DNA from: Duganella sp. Root336D2 | GTDB lineage: Bacteria; Pseudomonadota; Gammaproteobacteria; Burkholderiales; Burkholderiaceae_D | Direction of reading: 5' to 3' | Length of the DNA stretch: 64,000 nt | Assembly: GCF_001425005.1 (NCBI RefSeq) | Contig: NZ_LMDB01000036.1 | Coordinates: 62,001 to 126,000 of the forward strand | Shown here: piece after piece, positions 25,523-35,586 of the stretch | Numbering within the stretch: the first letter of the stretch is position 1 | How the letters are laid out: every line of letters starts with the position of its first letter | Notes under the pieces: model-generated | What the model was told of the DNA's origin: nothing | What the model saw: the letters and a program-made list of their open reading frames with translations, nothing else | Database searches by the model: none | Made by a program: the position numbers and the translations under genes

Positions 25523-26244
25523 TCCGCCAGGTTCCGCCGTGTTTTCCGAGTGATTTGCCATGTGCGTCCGATGATCATCAACGCTAGAGCATACCAAGTC
25601 AACGCGTATACAAGGTGATTATCACGGAAAGCGATCACGGTGAGGCCGCCGACGGGCTGCCCGGCCTGCGGGGCAGGGCTGGCGTCGGCATCGATGAAGT
25701 AGGGGGCAACTTTCGCCAGGCCGCTTGCGGCAGCAATGGCTTGCACGTCGCGCGAATACCAGCGCTGGCCGGCAGCATCATTCTTGCGCAGCAGGTCGCC
25801 GTCCTGTTGGCTCATGCGCAGCAAGCCGGTAAGCACGGCTCGGGCCGTACCGGTGCCGGTGCCGGCCTTGCGGTCGGCGATATAGCCGCGATTAACGAAG
25901 ACGATGTCGCCCGCAGCAGTCTGCAGCGGCGTCATGACCCAGAAGCCGGGCCCGAGTTGGGTCGAAGCCTGCACCAGGGTGCTGCGATCGAGCAGCAGGG
26001 TGCCGGAAACTTGCACATGCCGGTATTCGGCATTGTCGGCCGTAAGGGACGGCCAATCGGAAGGGGCGGGGGCGGAAACAGGAGCTGCATGGGCGCGCTG
26101 GTTGACGCGCTCGATCAGTTCATGCTTCCACTGCATGCGAAACAGCTGCCAGGTTCCGAGCGCCAGGAATACTGCGCAGGCGAGCGAAATCCCGGCGGCC
26201 CAAAAAAGGCGCGCCCGCGGGGAGGCGGTGCGCGCTTTGTTCAA
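25519..26244 (-). CDS. SURF1 family oxidase assembly protein
   Basis: 241 aa with the two-helix SURF1 layout: an N-terminal span (LACAVFLALGTWQLFRMQWK) and a C-terminal span (LVYALTWYALALMIIG), with a periplasmic domain between that includes GPGFWVMTPL and FVNRGYIA. SURF1 helps insert heme a or o into subunit I of heme-copper oxidases. Here it sits between cyoD and the RegB-like kinase with 4-bp overlaps at both ends, which points to assembly of the bo oxidase. Confidence 0.92.
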   Translation of the reverse strand: MNKARTASPRARLFWAAGISLACAVFLALGTWQLFRMQWKHELIERVNQRAHAAPVSAPAPSDWPSLTADNAEYRHVQVSGTLLLDRSTLVQASTQLGPGFWVMTPLQTAAGDIVFVNRGYIADRKAGTGTGTARAVLTGLLRMSQQDGDLLRKNDAAGQRWYSRDVQAIAAASGLAKVAPYFIDADASPAPQAGQPVGGLTVIAFRDNHLVYALTWYALALMIIGRTWQITRKTRRNLAE

Positions 26245-26651
26245 GGCATGTCGTGCATCTGCTGCACGGAGGAACTGCCGGCCGGGCCCATGGACGGCAT
26301 CATATTGTGGTTCAGGTGGTACATGACCCAGATCGAACCGGTCAGCACAATGCCGACCAGGACGATGGTGAAGATCAGTGCCAGCAAGCTCCAGCCGCCT
26401 TCCGAACGGGAGTTCATGTGCAGGAAGTAGATCATGTGAACCACGATCTGCACTGCAGCGAAGCCGAGGATGACGAAGGCGGTGGTGCTCGAGTCCTTGA
26501 TCACATGGCCCATGACGAGCCAGAACGGAATCGCGGTCAGGATCACCGACAGGATGAAGCCGATGGCGTAGCTTTTCAGGCTGCCGTGGTCATGGCCGTC
26601 GTCGTGAGCGCCATGGCCGTGGCCGTGTTCGTGGTCGTGGTGTGCGCTCAT
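26241..26651 (-). CDS. cyoD: Cytochrome o ubiquinol oxidase subunit IV
   Basis: 136-aa membrane protein with three helices (YAIGFILSVILTAIPFWLVM, AFVILGFAAVQIVVHMIYFLH, LLALIFTIVLVGIVLTGSIW) as in CyoD. The N-terminal tail is unusually histidine-rich (HHDHEHGHGHGAHDDGHDHG), which could bind metal. The start ATG overlaps the cyoC stop by 4 bp; the open frame runs further upstream into cyoC but is not the gene. Confidence 0.94.
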   Translation of the reverse strand: MSAHHDHEHGHGHGAHDDGHDHGSLKSYAIGFILSVILTAIPFWLVMGHVIKDSSTTAFVILGFAAVQIVVHMIYFLHMNSRSEGGWSLLALIFTIVLVGIVLTGSIWVMYHLNHNMMPSMGPAGSSSVQQMHDMP

Positions 26652-27289
26652 GGCAGGACTCCCATCAGGTAGACAAAGGTAAAGACGCCGATCCAGATCA
26701 CGTCCAGGAAGTGCCAGAACATCGACAGGCACATCAGGCGGCGGGTGTTGGCTTCGGTCAGGCCGTGGCGGTTCAGCTGGAACATCAGGGTGACCAGCCA
26801 GATCACGCCGAAGGTCACGTGCAGGCCGTGGGTACCGACCAGCGCGAAGAACGAGGTCAGGAAAGCACTGCGCTGCGGGCCGGCGCCTTCATGGATCAGG
26901 TGCACGAACTCGAACATTTCCAGGCCGAGGAAGCCCAGCCCGAACAGGCCGGTGACCGCCAGCCATACCAGGGTGGTGCCCAGCTTGGCGCGCTGCGAAG
27001 CCAGCATCGCGAAGCCGTAGGTGATCGACGATAGCAGCAGGAAGCTGGTGTTCAGTGCCACCAGCGGCAGGTCGAACAGTTCGGCGCCGGACGGGCCGCC
27101 CGCAAAGTTGCGGCCCAGGACTGCGTAAGCGATGAACAGGACGGCGAAGATCAGGCAATCGCTCATCAGGTAAAGCCAGAAGCCCAGCAGGGTGCCGTTC
27201 TCCGGATGGTGTTCGCGGACGTGGAACGGCATGTCGTCTTGCGCGCCGTGCGCACCTGCCTTTGCAGGATCAAGAACGAGTTCAGACAT
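26648..27289 (-). CDS. cyoC: Cytochrome o ubiquinol oxidase subunit III
   Basis: 213 aa with five hydrophobic helices, typical of Cyo[34 protein letters not shown] segment, [15 protein letters not shown], ending [25 protein letters not shown]. Stabilises subunit I and forms an oxygen-access region in related oxidases. Its start lies 8 bp inside the cyoB 3' end, showing tight coupling. Confidence 0.95.
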   Translation of the reverse strand: MSELVLDPAKAGAHGAQDDMPFHVREHHPENGTLLGFWLYLMSDCLIFAVLFIAYAVLGRNFAGGPSGAELFDLPLVALNTSFLLLSSITYGFAMLASQRAKLGTTLVWLAVTGLFGLGFLGLEMFEFVHLIHEGAGPQRSAFLTSFFALVGTHGLHVTFGVIWLVTLMFQLNRHGLTEANTRRLMCLSMFWHFLDVIWIGVFTFVYLMGVLP

Positions 27290-29282
27290 TGGCGGCCTCC
27301 AGGGTACGGGTGCGCTCGGCTTCGGTCACAACGACTTCTTCGGCCGGGATGTAGTAATCGCGCTTGTAGTTAAAGGTATGGATGATCGCGGCGCCCACAG
27401 TGGCCACCAGGCCGAGCACAGCGAAGATCCACATCTGCCAGACCAGGGCGAAGCCGGTCGCGGCGCTCAGGCCGGCGATGACGAAGCCTGCCGCGGTGTT
27501 CTTCGGCATGTGGATCGCCACGAAGTCGGTCACTGGACGCAGGTAGTTCCTGCGCTTCATATCGGTCCAGGTGTCGTTGTCGTACACGCGCGGAGTGAAT
27601 GCGAAGTTGTAGTCCGGAGGAGGGGACGAAGTCGACCACTCCAGGGTACGGCCATCCCATGGGTCGCCGGTCACGTCGCGCAGTGCATCGCGGCGACGGT
27701 AGGACACATAGAACTGCACCAGCATCGAGCCGATACCGCCAGCGATCAGGACTGCGCCAAGAGCGGCAACCTGGAACCAGATCTGCAGCGAAGGATCTTC
27801 GAAATGGCTCATGCGGCGGGTCACGCCCATCAGGCCCAGTACGTACAGCGGCATGAAGGCGAGGTAGAAGCCGACCACCCAGCACCAGAAGGAGACTTTG
27901 CCCCAGAACACGTCCAGCTTGTAGCCGAAGGCTTTCGGGAACCAGTAGTTAATTGCAGCGAACACGCCGAACACCACGCCGCCGATGATCACGTTGTGGA
28001 AGTGGGCGATCAGGAACAGGGAGTTGTGCAGCACGAAGTCGGCAGGAGGAACCGCCAGCAGCACGCCGGTCATGCCACCGATAACGAAGGTGATCATGAA
28101 GGCGATCGTCCACATCATCGGCAGTTCAAAGCGGATGCGGCCGCGGTACATGGTGAACAGCCAGTTGAAGATCTTGGCGCCGGTAGGGATCGAAATGATC
28201 ATCGTCGTGATGCCGAAGAACGAGTTCACGCTGGCGCCGGAGCCCATGGTGAAGAAGTGGTGCAGCCATACCAGGTAGGACAGGATGGTAATCACCACGG
28301 TCGCGTACACCATCGAGGTGTAGCCGAACAGGCGCTTGCCGGAGAAGGTCGAAACGATTTCCGAGAACACGCCGAAGACCGGCAGCACCAGGATGTACAC
28401 CTCAGGGTGGCCCCAGATCCAGATCAGGTTCACGTACAGCATGGAATCGCCGCCGAAATCGCTGGTGAAGAAGTGGGTACCGAAGGTGCGGTCCAGCGAC
28501 AGCATGGCCAGTACGGCGGTCAGCACAGGGAAGGTCACCACGATCAGCACGTTGGTGCACAGCGAGGTCCAGGTGAAGACAGGCATCTTCATCAGCTTCA
28601 TGCCTGGTGCGCGCATCTTGACGATGGTCGCGATCAGGTTGACCCCCGAGAGCAATGTCCCGACCCCCGCAACCTGCAGGGACCAGATGTAGTAATCCAC
28701 GCCGACGTCAGGGCTGGCCAGGATGCCGGACAGCGGCGGGTAAGCCAGCCAGCCGGTTTTCGCGTATTCGCCGACGAACAGCGAGACCATGGTCAGGCCG
28801 CCGCCGAATGCGGTCATCCAGAAGGAGAAGTTGTTCAGGAACGGGAACGCCACGTCGCGTGCGCCGATCTGCAGCGGCACCACGTAGTTCATCAAGCCGG
28901 TCACGAACGGCATCGCCACGAAGAAGATCATGATCACGCCGTGGGCGGTGAAGATCTGGTCGTAGTGGTGCGGAGGCAGGTAGCCCATGCTGTCGCCGAA
29001 AGCGACCGCTTGCTGCAAGCGCATCATCAGCGCGTCGGCAAAGCCGCGCAGCAGCATGACCAGGCCAAGCACCATGTACATGATGCCGATTTTCTTGTGG
29101 TCGATACTGGTGACCCAGTCGCGCCACAGCGGGCCCCACAGGCGGTATTTGGTCATGGCGCCCATGACGGCCAGGCCGCCCAGGACCACCATGGCAAAGG
29201 TGGCGATAAGGATCGGCTCATGATAAGGGATCGCGTCCCAGCTCAGCCGGCCCAGCAAGGGGTGGAGGGTTTGGTTTTCCAT
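27282..29282 (-). CDS. cyoB: Cytochrome o ubiquinol oxidase subunit I
   Basis: 666-aa catalytic heme-copper subunit that oxidises ubiquinol, reduces oxygen to water and pumps protons. It has the CuB/active-site signature [15 protein letters not shown] with the cross-linked His-Tyr, the HH pair in [10 protein letters not shown], and heme ligands in [12 protein letters not shown]. Length and 15-helix hydrophobicity match CyoB. Second gene of the cyoABCD operon on the minus strand. Confidence 0.97.
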   Translation of the reverse strand: MENQTLHPLLGRLSWDAIPYHEPILIATFAMVVLGGLAVMGAMTKYRLWGPLWRDWVTSIDHKKIGIMYMVLGLVMLLRGFADALMMRLQQAVAFGDSMGYLPPHHYDQIFTAHGVIMIFFVAMPFVTGLMNYVVPLQIGARDVAFPFLNNFSFWMTAFGGGLTMVSLFVGEYAKTGWLAYPPLSGILASPDVGVDYYIWSLQVAGVGTLLSGVNLIATIVKMRAPGMKLMKMPVFTWTSLCTNVLIVVTFPVLTAVLAMLSLDRTFGTHFFTSDFGGDSMLYVNLIWIWGHPEVYILVLPVFGVFSEIVSTFSGKRLFGYTSMVYATVVITILSYLVWLHHFFTMGSGASVNSFFGITTMIISIPTGAKIFNWLFTMYRGRIRFELPMMWTIAFMITFVIGGMTGVLLAVPPADFVLHNSLFLIAHFHNVIIGGVVFGVFAAINYWFPKAFGYKLDVFWGKVSFWCWVVGFYLAFMPLYVLGLMGVTRRMSHFEDPSLQIWFQVAALGAVLIAGGIGSMLVQFYVSYRRRDALRDVTGDPWDGRTLEWSTSSPPPDYNFAFTPRVYDNDTWTDMKRRNYLRPVTDFVAIHMPKNTAAGFVIAGLSAATGFALVWQMWIFAVLGLVATVGAAIIHTFNYKRDYYIPAEEVVVTEAERTRTLEAANV

Positions 29283-29284
29283 AA

Positions 29285-30295
29285 TCAGTTCTTGCGGGAA
29301 GTAGATGCGAGGGCGACGTCCTGCTTGGCTTCAGCGTAGGAATCGTTTGGCGTGCAGATGCGCGCTTCCATTTCTTTCTTGGCGGCGACAGCGCGCACGC
29401 GGGCGGCATCGTTGGCCATGGTCTGGCTGGCGCAGGTCGAACCCGGTTCGACGCAGCGGTTGATGATCGCGGTGTACAGCTCGTTTTCAACCGCGCCATA
29501 ACGGCGCACAGGTTCGCGCTCGCTTGGCTTTTCGAGGGCCATATAGTCAGCACGGTTCAGGTTGCCGCCGCCGGCCTTGGTCTTGGCGACCCAGGCGTCG
29601 AAGTCGGCGGTCGACACGCCGTGGTACTTGAAGCGCATGTGCGAGAAGCCCGCGCCGCTGTAATTGGCCGAGAAGCCTTCATAGGTACCTGGCTTGTTCA
29701 GCACCGCGTTGAGGGTGGTGTCCATGCCCGGCATGGCGTAGATCTGGCCGGCCAGTGCTGGGATGTAGAACGAGTTCATCACGGTCGACGCAGTGATCTT
29801 GAAGCGGATCGGGGTGTCGATCGGGGTCACCAGTTCGTTGACGGTGGCGATGCCCTGTTCCGGGTAGATGAACAGCCATTTCCAGTCCATGGCCACCACT
29901 TGCACGACCAGCGGCTTGTGGTCAGCTGCCAGCGGACGTTTTTCGTCGATGCGGCTGAGTGGACGGTATGGGTCGAGCAGGTGGGTGCTGATCCAGGTCA
30001 GCAGGCCGAGCACGATGATGATCATCAGCGGGGCGCCCCAGATCACCAGTTCGAGTTGGGTCGAGTGGTCCCAGTCAGGTGTATATTTAGCGTTGGTATT
30101 GCCTTTTCTGTAACGCCAAGCGAACAGAACAGTCAATGCGATCACCGGTACGATGATCAGCAACATGAGTAGCGTCGAAATGGTCACCAGGTGCGCCTGT
30201 TGCGAAGCAACGTCACCGGCAGGGTTCATAACGATGGTATTGCAGCCTGTAAGGCAGACGGCTGCGAGGAGGAGAAGTAATATAGGCATGCGCAA
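29285..30295 (-). CDS. cyoA: Cytochrome o ubiquinol oxidase subunit II (lipoprotein)
   Basis: 336 aa. Lipoprotein signal with lipobox LTGC (C18), two membrane helices ([21 protein letters not shown] and [18 protein letters not shown]) and a periplasmic cupredoxin domain ([36 protein letters not shown]) without the CuA cysteine pair, as expected for a quinol oxidase rather than cytochrome c oxidase. The C-terminal extension has two cysteines (CVEPGSTC). First gene of the operon; a regulatory region divergent to the MFS gene lies upstream. Confidence 0.96.
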   Translation of the reverse strand: MRMPILLLLLAAVCLTGCNTIVMNPAGDVASQQAHLVTISTLLMLLIIVPVIALTVLFAWRYRKGNTNAKYTPDWDHSTQLELVIWGAPLMIIIVLGLLTWISTHLLDPYRPLSRIDEKRPLAADHKPLVVQVVAMDWKWLFIYPEQGIATVNELVTPIDTPIRFKITASTVMNSFYIPALAGQIYAMPGMDTTLNAVLNKPGTYEGFSANYSGAGFSHMRFKYHGVSTADFDAWVAKTKAGGGNLNRADYMALEKPSEREPVRRYGAVENELYTAIINRCVEPGSTCASQTMANDAARVRAVAAKKEMEARICTPNDSYAEAKQDVALASTSRKN

Positions 30296-30356
30296 GAAAC
30301 AATGTCCTAAGTCAAGAATCTTTCTATTTTGAGGGGTCTGGACAAGGCGCGAAATT

Positions 30357-30369
30357 GGACATATTGTCC
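30357..30369. promoter_or_regulatory. Candidate operator GGACA-TAT-TGTCC in cyo/MFS divergent region
   Basis: A perfect palindrome with 5-bp arms and a 3-bp centre lies between cyoA and the divergent transporter gene. Further half-sites TGTCC (30303-30307) and GGACA (30340-30344) are in the same 146-bp region, and ACCGGTGA occurs twice (about 30401 and 30416) next to the MFS start. The spacing looks like a regulator site for one or both genes, but no regulator can be named. Confidence 0.35.
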
Positions 30370-30441
30370 TACCAGCAGGTTAGATAACAGTAATAAGCAC
30401 CGGTGATATCTCTCAACCGGTGAGAAACAGGAGACTGAACC

Positions 30442-31758
30442 ATGCAAAGTATGTCCGCACCAGCCCACGGTATTCCGATGCGGCCATCCGATTCGAGCGA
30501 CCAGCACATTGCACCCGGCGAAATTGCCGTCGGTGTGGTGATTGGCCGGGCTTCCGAATATTTCGACTTTTTTGTTTATGCCATTGCCTCCGTCCTGGTC
30601 TTCCCGGCGGTGTTTTTCCCGTTTGCCTCGCACCTGGACGGGATGCTGTACTCCTTTGTGATCTTCTCTTTTGCATTTTTGGCAAGGCCGCTGGGTACGG
30701 CGACCTTCATGGCGATCCAATTGCGGTTCGGGCGTGAGGCCAAGCTGACAGCCGCGCTATTCCTGCTGGGCGCCTCGACGGCCGGCATGGCCTTCCTGCC
30801 CACCTATAGCCAAAGCGGCTTGGGCGCGCTGGCCTTGCTGGCCATGCTGCGTTTCGGGCAGGGCATTGCACTGGGCGGCTCCTGGGATGGCTTGCCGTCG
30901 CTGCTGGCCCTGAATGCGCCGCAAGAGAAGCGCGGCTGGTACGCGATGCTGGGCCAGCTCGGCGCGCCGACCGGCTTCATCATCGCGGCGGGCCTGTTCT
31001 CCTTCCTGCTGTCGAGCCTGTCGTCGGAAGATTTCCTCGACTGGGGCTGGCGTTACCCGTTCTACGTGGCGTTCGCGATCAATGTGGTGGCCCTGTTTGC
31101 GCGCCTGCGCCTGGTGTCCACCAATGAATATGCGCGCCTGCTGGAAGAGCGCGAGCTGCAGCCGACCGATATTGGCGAGTTGTTTAAATCGCAAGGTCGC
31201 AACGTGGTGATCGGCGCCCTGGCTGCGCTGGCAAGTTACGCCTTGTTCCACCTGGTGACGGTGTTTCCGCTGTCGTGGATTACGCTGTATTCCGAGCGCT
31301 CGGTCAGTGAATTCCTGGTGATCCAGATTGCCGGCGCCTTCATCGCTGCGGCCTGCATCGTCGCTTCCGGCTGGATTGCAGACCGCATCGGCCGCCGCCG
31401 CACGCTGGGTTCGCTGGCGGTGATGATTGGCGTGTTCAGTGGCTTCGTTCCGCTGCTGATGCAGGGCGGGGATGCCGGACAGACCATCTTCATTCTGCTT
31501 GGTTTCGCGCTGCTTGGCCTGTCCTATGGCCAGGCTGCCGGTGCCGTGACGGCCAATTTCGAGTCACGCTTCCGTTACAGTGGCGCGGCGCTGACCTCGG
31601 ACCTGGCCTGGCTGGTCGGTGCGGCCTTCGCCCCGCTGGTTGCCCTGGGCTTGTCGGCGCACTTCGGCCTGGCTTATGTCAGCCTGTACCTGCTGTCCGG
31701 TGCCGCCGGCTCGCTCGCGGCCTTGAGCCTCAATCGCGCGCTTGAGATTAAAGATTAA
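30442..31758 (+). CDS. MFS transporter, metabolite:proton symporter type
   Basis: 438 aa with 12 predicted membrane helices. Features of the MHS group: EYFDFFVYAIASVLVFPAVFFP in helix 1, ARPLGTATFMAIQ, a GxxxDRxGRR-type loop (ADRIGRRRTLG) and FGQGIALGGSWDGLPSLLALNAP. Such carriers move organic acids, betaines or sugars; the substrate is not predictable here. Divergent to cyoA, sharing its regulatory region. A GGAG ribosome site precedes the ATG. Confidence 0.88.
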   Translation: MQSMSAPAHGIPMRPSDSSDQHIAPGEIAVGVVIGRASEYFDFFVYAIASVLVFPAVFFPFASHLDGMLYSFVIFSFAFLARPLGTATFMAIQLRFGREAKLTAALFLLGASTAGMAFLPTYSQSGLGALALLAMLRFGQGIALGGSWDGLPSLLALNAPQEKRGWYAMLGQLGAPTGFIIAAGLFSFLLSSLSSEDFLDWGWRYPFYVAFAINVVALFARLRLVSTNEYARLLEERELQPTDIGELFKSQGRNVVIGALAALASYALFHLVTVFPLSWITLYSERSVSEFLVIQIAGAFIAAACIVASGWIADRIGRRRTLGSLAVMIGVFSGFVPLLMQGGDAGQTIFILLGFALLGLSYGQAAGAVTANFESRFRYSGAALTSDLAWLVGAAFAPLVALGLSAHFGLAYVSLYLLSGAAGSLAALSLNRALEIKD

Positions 31759-31784
31759 GTACCCAAGCCGCACCACCTTATAAA

Positions 31785-31807
31785 CGGGCCGCCCGGCGGG
31801 CGGCCCG
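31785..31807 (+). terminator. Terminator-like hairpin after MFS gene
   Basis: Perfect 10-bp stem CGGGCCGCCC / GGGCGGCCCG with a 3-nt loop, 26 nt after the stop. The following tract (CTTGCTTT) is only weakly T-rich, so efficiency is uncertain. Confidence 0.6.
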
Positions 31808-31937
31808 CTTGCTTTCCCCAGTTTTCCCTCGCTCACGCCCACCCGCAACGGGTTTTCGGGCGAATGTCGGGCTATTGTCGTGGTCGATGGCGTCGAATTC
31901 CGCCATATTCAAGGCTCACGAACAACGAGGTAGACCA

Positions 31938-32414
31938 ATGATCCTGAAAAAAATCCGAATCAGCCGAAACCTGTCGCAGGAACAACTGGCCCAGATGTCC
32001 GGGCTGAATGTGCGCACGATCCAGCGGATTGAAAACGGGCAAAACGCCAGCCTGGAATCATTGAAATGTCTTGCCGCAGTGTTCGAAGTTGATGTTTCCA
32101 CCTTGAAACAGGAGAATTTCGTGATCGACAAAAGCTCGGACCATTGGCGAAACCTGCCAATCCATTTGAAGTGCTTCTTCTGGTTTAACCTGATACTGGA
32201 GCAGCCCGCGCGGCAGACGGCGCGCCGCGTTCTCATCGCCAGCCATATCAGCGGCTACCTGAGTTGCCTGGCCGGCCTGTTCAGCCCTGCTGGCCTGGTT
32301 GGCGGCCTGCTCATGCTTGCTAATGCCTATCTGTTCCACCTTGTTATATGGCAGGGCGATAAATATGGCATCTGGCACGACCAAACAGAAAGTGGCCTTG
32401 AGCCTGTGCAGTAG
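31938..32414 (+). CDS. XRE-type HTH regulator with C-terminal 2TM domain
   Basis: 158 aa. Residues 1-55 are a Cro/CI helix-turn-helix (KIRISRNLSQEQLAQMSGLN, TIQRIENGQNASLESLKCLA). The C-terminal half has two hydrophobic segments (YLSCLAGLFSPAGLVGGLLML, ANAYLFHLVIW), the 2TM arrangement that tethers some small regulators to the membrane. Start chosen for the CGAGGTAG ribosome site; the frame is open for 43 codons upstream without protein-like sequence. Target unknown. Confidence 0.85.
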   Translation: MILKKIRISRNLSQEQLAQMSGLNVRTIQRIENGQNASLESLKCLAAVFEVDVSTLKQENFVIDKSSDHWRNLPIHLKCFFWFNLILEQPARQTARRVLIASHISGYLSCLAGLFSPAGLVGGLLMLANAYLFHLVIWQGDKYGIWHDQTESGLEPVQ

Positions 32415-32416
32415 TT

Positions 32417-32740
32417 TCAGCGGAAAAAGCCCCGCTCTTCTTTTTCGAGGTCGGGGCCGCTCATGGTTTCGCGCACCACGCCCTGGCGGTCCATCATGAT
32501 GTGCATCATGGAGTCCCACACGCCGGATTCCTTGTAGCGGTAGCTCCAGACAGTCAGGTCGCGTAACTGCAGGTAGGTGCGGTCGTCTGGCGGGCCGTAC
32601 AGGCGCAACAGGTCGGCCTGGGTGGTCACCCCGAGCTGGACCGGCCGGAAGCTGTCGTTGCCGCGCTGCCAGGAGGGCGGGGCGACGGCGCAAGCAGTCA
32701 GCAATAGTGATAATAAAGCAACTCGAACAATGGTTTTCAC
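32417..32740 (-). CDS. Small SmpA/BamE-like lipoprotein
   Basis: 107 aa with a lipoprotein signal (LLSLLLTAC, C17). After a short linker the sequence LGVTTQADLLRLYGPPDDRTYL, then TVWSYRYKES, gives the helix-helix-beta layout of the SmpA/OmlA/BamE fold. It is shorter than BamE itself and probably an envelope paralogue. Its 3' end nearly touches the convergent regulator gene (2-nt gap); it is divergent from rpsO. Confidence 0.8.
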   Translation of the reverse strand: MKTIVRVALLSLLLTACAVAPPSWQRGNDSFRPVQLGVTTQADLLRLYGPPDDRTYLQLRDLTVWSYRYKESGVWDSMMHIMMDRQGVVRETMSGPDLEKEERGFFR

Positions 32741-32885
32741 GGCTGATCGTGTGTGGCGGTAGCTTTAGACCCTCATTCCGGTTATACTCCCGTGTCTGGC
32801 CATCCGGCCGGATTTTTATATTAAACGTAATTCACGATGTTCCGGGTTCCAAAGACTCAGTGCATCGCATGTGAAAGGTAAGAAA

Positions 32886-33155
32886 ATGACCGTTGAAAAC
32901 ATCAACAAGTCGGCCATCATCGCCGACAACGCTCGTGGCCAAAACGACACCGGCTCCCCAGAAGTGCAAGTTGCTCTGCTGACCGCACGTATCAACGAAC
33001 TGAACGGCCACTTCAAGGCACACTCCAAGGATCACCACTCCCGCCGTGGCCTGATCATGATGGTTAACCGTCGTAAGTCCCTGCTGGCTTACCTGAAGAA
33101 CAAAGACGCAACCCGTTACCGCGACCTGATCGCTAAACTCGGCCTGCGTAAGTAA
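32886..33155 (+). CDS. rpsO: 30S ribosomal protein S15
   Basis: 89 aa; binds 16S rRNA early in assembly of the 30S platform. Clear family sequence ([39 protein letters not shown]). The AAGGTAAG ribosome site favours this ATG over one five codons upstream. Lies before pnp, the standard rpsO-pnp arrangement, with a hairpin between. A TATACT -10-like hexamer is at 32783-32788 but its -35 partner is weak. Confidence 0.97.
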   Translation: MTVENINKSAIIADNARGQNDTGSPEVQVALLTARINELNGHFKAHSKDHHSRRGLIMMVNRRKSLLAYLKNKDATRYRDLIAKLGLRK

Positions 33156-33181
33156 TTCTTGCGTTACCAGGTTTAAACGAG

Positions 33182-33224
33182 AAATGCCTGCGCCAGCTCG
33201 CTGCCGCAGGCATTTTGACTTTTT
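33182..33224 (+). terminator. Hairpin terminator between rpsO and pnp
   Basis: 11-bp perfect stem AAATGCCTGCG / CGCAGGCATTT around a 12-nt loop, then TGACTTTTT. It matches the position of the rpsO terminator known in E. coli, where read-through supplies part of pnp expression. Confidence 0.8.
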
Positions 33225-33328
33225 AAACCGTTAGTTTTATTGCAGTAAGGCGGCCACTGGCCGTCCGTGGTGAGGTGCTACGACAGCTCCTGAAAATCTG
33301 TCGGCTAAAGAGAAAGAGGGATAAACCC

Positions 33329-35446
33329 ATGTTTAACAAAGTAACGAAGACCTTCCAGTACGGCCAACACACCGTGACGCTGGAAACCGGCGAAATCGCT
33401 CGCCAGGCATCCGGCGCGGTAATGGTATCGGTGGATGACACCGTGGTACTGGCAACCGTGGTGGCGCGTAAAGACGCAAAACCAGGCCAGGACTTCTTCC
33501 CATTGACCGTCGACTACCTCGAGAAGACCTACGCAGCGGGTAAAATCCCTGGCGGCTTCTTCAAGCGCGAAGGCCGTCCTTCTGAAAAAGAAACCCTGAC
33601 TTCCCGCCTGATCGACCGTCCAATCCGTCCTCTGTTCCCAGAGGGCTACATGAACGAAGTCCAGGTGATCGTGCACGTGTTGTCCGTGAATCCTGAGATC
33701 GATCCGGACATCGCTTCCATGATCGGTGCATCGGCCGCCCTGTGCGTCTCCGGCGTGCCATTCAACGGCCCGATCGGCGCAGCACGCGTCGGCTACAAGA
33801 ACGGCCAGTACATCCTGAACCCGACCGCTTCCCAGCTCAAAGACTCCGAGATGGACCTGGTGGTTGCCGGTACCGAATCGGCCGTGCTGATGGTTGAATC
33901 CGAGGCGCAGCAACTGTCCGAAGAAATCATGCTGGGCGCCGTTGTATACGGCCACGAGCAGATGAAGGCAGTGATCGACGCGATCCACGAACTGGTGCGC
34001 GACGGTGGCAAGCCTGAGCAAGTGTGGACCGCACCTGCCAAGAACGAAGCCCTGATCGCCCGCGTTGCCCACTTCGCTGAAGCGAAGATCAACGCTGCTT
34101 ACCAGACCAAGGACAAGCAAGCCCGCACCGACAAGCTGCGCGCCATGTCCGCAGAAGTGATGGCTGACCTGGCTGCCGAAGCTGCCGCCCACGGCGCTGA
34201 CGCTCCTGACTCGGTTGAAGTCGGCAACATCCTGTTCGACATGGAAGCCAAAGTCGTGCGCTCCCAGATCCTGCAAGGCGAGCCACGTATCGACGGCCGC
34301 GACACCAAGACCGTGCGTCCGATCTCGATCCGTTCCTCCGTGCTGCCACGTACCCACGGTTCCGCCCTGTTCACCCGCGGCGAAACGCAGGCACTGGTTG
34401 TAGCGACCCTGGGCACTGCTCGTGATTCGCAGAAGATCGACGCCCTGATGGGCGAGTACACCGATGACTTCATGCTGCACTACAACATGCCTCCGTTCGC
34501 CACCGGCGAAACCGGCCGTGTTGGTACGCCTAAGCGCCGCGAAATCGGCCACGGCCGCCTGGCCAAGCGTGCACTGATCGCCGCACTGCCGGCACCGGAA
34601 GACTTCTCGTACTCCGTGCGCCTGGTTTCGGAAATCACCGAATCCAACGGTTCCTCGTCGATGGCTTCCGTCTGCGGCGGCTGCCTGGCACTGATGGACG
34701 CCGGCGTGCCGATGAAAGCACACGTGGCCGGTATCGCCATGGGCCTGATCAAGGAAGGCGGCCGCTTCGCCGTCCTGTCCGACATCCTGGGCGACGAAGA
34801 TCACCTGGGCGACATGGACTTCAAGGTTGCTGGTACCGCCAACGGCATTACCGCGCTGCAGATGGACATCAAGATCCAGGGCATCACCAAGGAAATCATG
34901 CAGGTTGCACTGGCTCAGGCTAAAGAAGGCCGCCAGCACATCCTGGGCGAAATGCAGAAGGCCATGCCGACTGTGAAGACCGAGCTGTCCGACTTCGCTC
35001 CACGCCTGATCACCATCAAGATCAACCCGGAGAAGATCCGTGACGTGATCGGCAAGGGCGGCGCAGTGATCCGCGCGCTGACCGAAGAAACCGGCACCCA
35101 GATCGACATCAGCGATGACGGCATCGTCACCATCGCTTCCGTCGATGCAGCTGCTGGCCAGGAAGCCAAGCGCCGTATCGAAGAACTGACCGCTTCCGTG
35201 GAAGTGGGCAAGACTTACGACGGTACCGTCCTGAAGCTGCTGGACTTCGGCGCCATCGTCCAGGTTATGCCTGGCAAAGACGGCCTGCTGCACATCTCGC
35301 AGATCGCCAACGAGCGTGTGAACGCCGTTGCCGACTACCTGAAAGAAGGCCAGCAAGTGCGCGTGAAGGTCCTCGAGACCGACGAGCGCGGCCGCCTGAA
35401 ACTGTCGATGAAAGCTGCTGCTGAAGAAGCTGCTGCTGCACAGTAA
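33329..35446 (+). CDS. pnp: Polyribonucleotide nucleotidyltransferase (PNPase)
   Basis: 705-aa 3'-5' phosphorolytic exoribonuclease and degradosome component. Two RNase PH domains (first about 10-140; second about 315-540 with [11 protein letters not shown] and [10 protein letters not shown]) flank a helical linker. They are followed by a KH domain ([19 protein letters not shown]) and an S1 domain ([20 protein letters not shown]) ending in alanine-rich residues. Start MFNKVTKTF has an AGAGGG site; the open frame extends 18 codons upstream. Followed by a strong terminator. Confidence 0.97.
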   Translation: MFNKVTKTFQYGQHTVTLETGEIARQASGAVMVSVDDTVVLATVVARKDAKPGQDFFPLTVDYLEKTYAAGKIPGGFFKREGRPSEKETLTSRLIDRPIRPLFPEGYMNEVQVIVHVLSVNPEIDPDIASMIGASAALCVSGVPFNGPIGAARVGYKNGQYILNPTASQLKDSEMDLVVAGTESAVLMVESEAQQLSEEIMLGAVVYGHEQMKAVIDAIHELVRDGGKPEQVWTAPAKNEALIARVAHFAEAKINAAYQTKDKQARTDKLRAMSAEVMADLAAEAAAHGADAPDSVEVGNILFDMEAKVVRSQILQGEPRIDGRDTKTVRPISIRSSVLPRTHGSALFTRGETQALVVATLGTARDSQKIDALMGEYTDDFMLHYNMPPFATGETGRVGTPKRREIGHGRLAKRALIAALPAPEDFSYSVRLVSEITESNGSSSMASVCGGCLALMDAGVPMKAHVAGIAMGLIKEGGRFAVLSDILGDEDHLGDMDFKVAGTANGITALQMDIKIQGITKEIMQVALAQAKEGRQHILGEMQKAMPTVKTELSDFAPRLITIKINPEKIRDVIGKGGAVIRALTEETGTQIDISDDGIVTIASVDAAAGQEAKRRIEELTASVEVGKTYDGTVLKLLDFGAIVQVMPGKDGLLHISQIANERVNAVADYLKEGQQVRVKVLETDERGRLKLSMKAAAEEAAAAQ

Positions 35447-35460
35447 TCAGCGAGCTGACA

Positions 35461-35499
35461 AAAAAAAAGCCGCCGGTGCGAAAGCCCGGCGGCTTTTTT
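35461..35499 (+). terminator. Rho-independent terminator of pnp
   Basis: Stem GCCGCCGG / CCGGCGGC with A8 before and T6 after, so it can work in both directions. It is 14 nt after the pnp stop and marks the boundary of the accessory block that follows. Confidence 0.92.
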
Positions 35500-35505
35500 G
35501 TTACC

Positions 35506-35542
35506 TTTGGAGAGACTTTGCTTGCATTCGGGAAGTTATGAT
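35506..35542 (+). promoter_or_regulatory. 37-nt promoter-like element (copy 1), upstream of 58-aa exported protein
   Basis: TTTGGAGAG, six variable bases, CTTGCATT, four variable bases, then AAGTTATGAT. An element with identical spacing and only one difference in the fixed bases occurs at 38555-38591 before the HSP90-like gene. TATGAT is a plausible -10 hexamer; no standard -35 fits at 17 bp, so an activator-dependent or alternative-sigma promoter is possible. Confidence 0.5.
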
Positions 35543-35586
35543 TCGGCGATTAACAGCCAGGGTATACCAGGGGATTGGAGTAAAAG

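Noticed and set aside
27192-29339. Long plus-strand open frame opposite cyoB, about 715 codons
   Set aside because: Antisense shadow of the oxidase subunit; His/Gln/Asp-rich with no domain pattern or ribosome site.
33305-35356. Long minus-strand open frame opposite pnp
   Set aside because: Antisense to PNPase, whose domains are complete on the plus strand.
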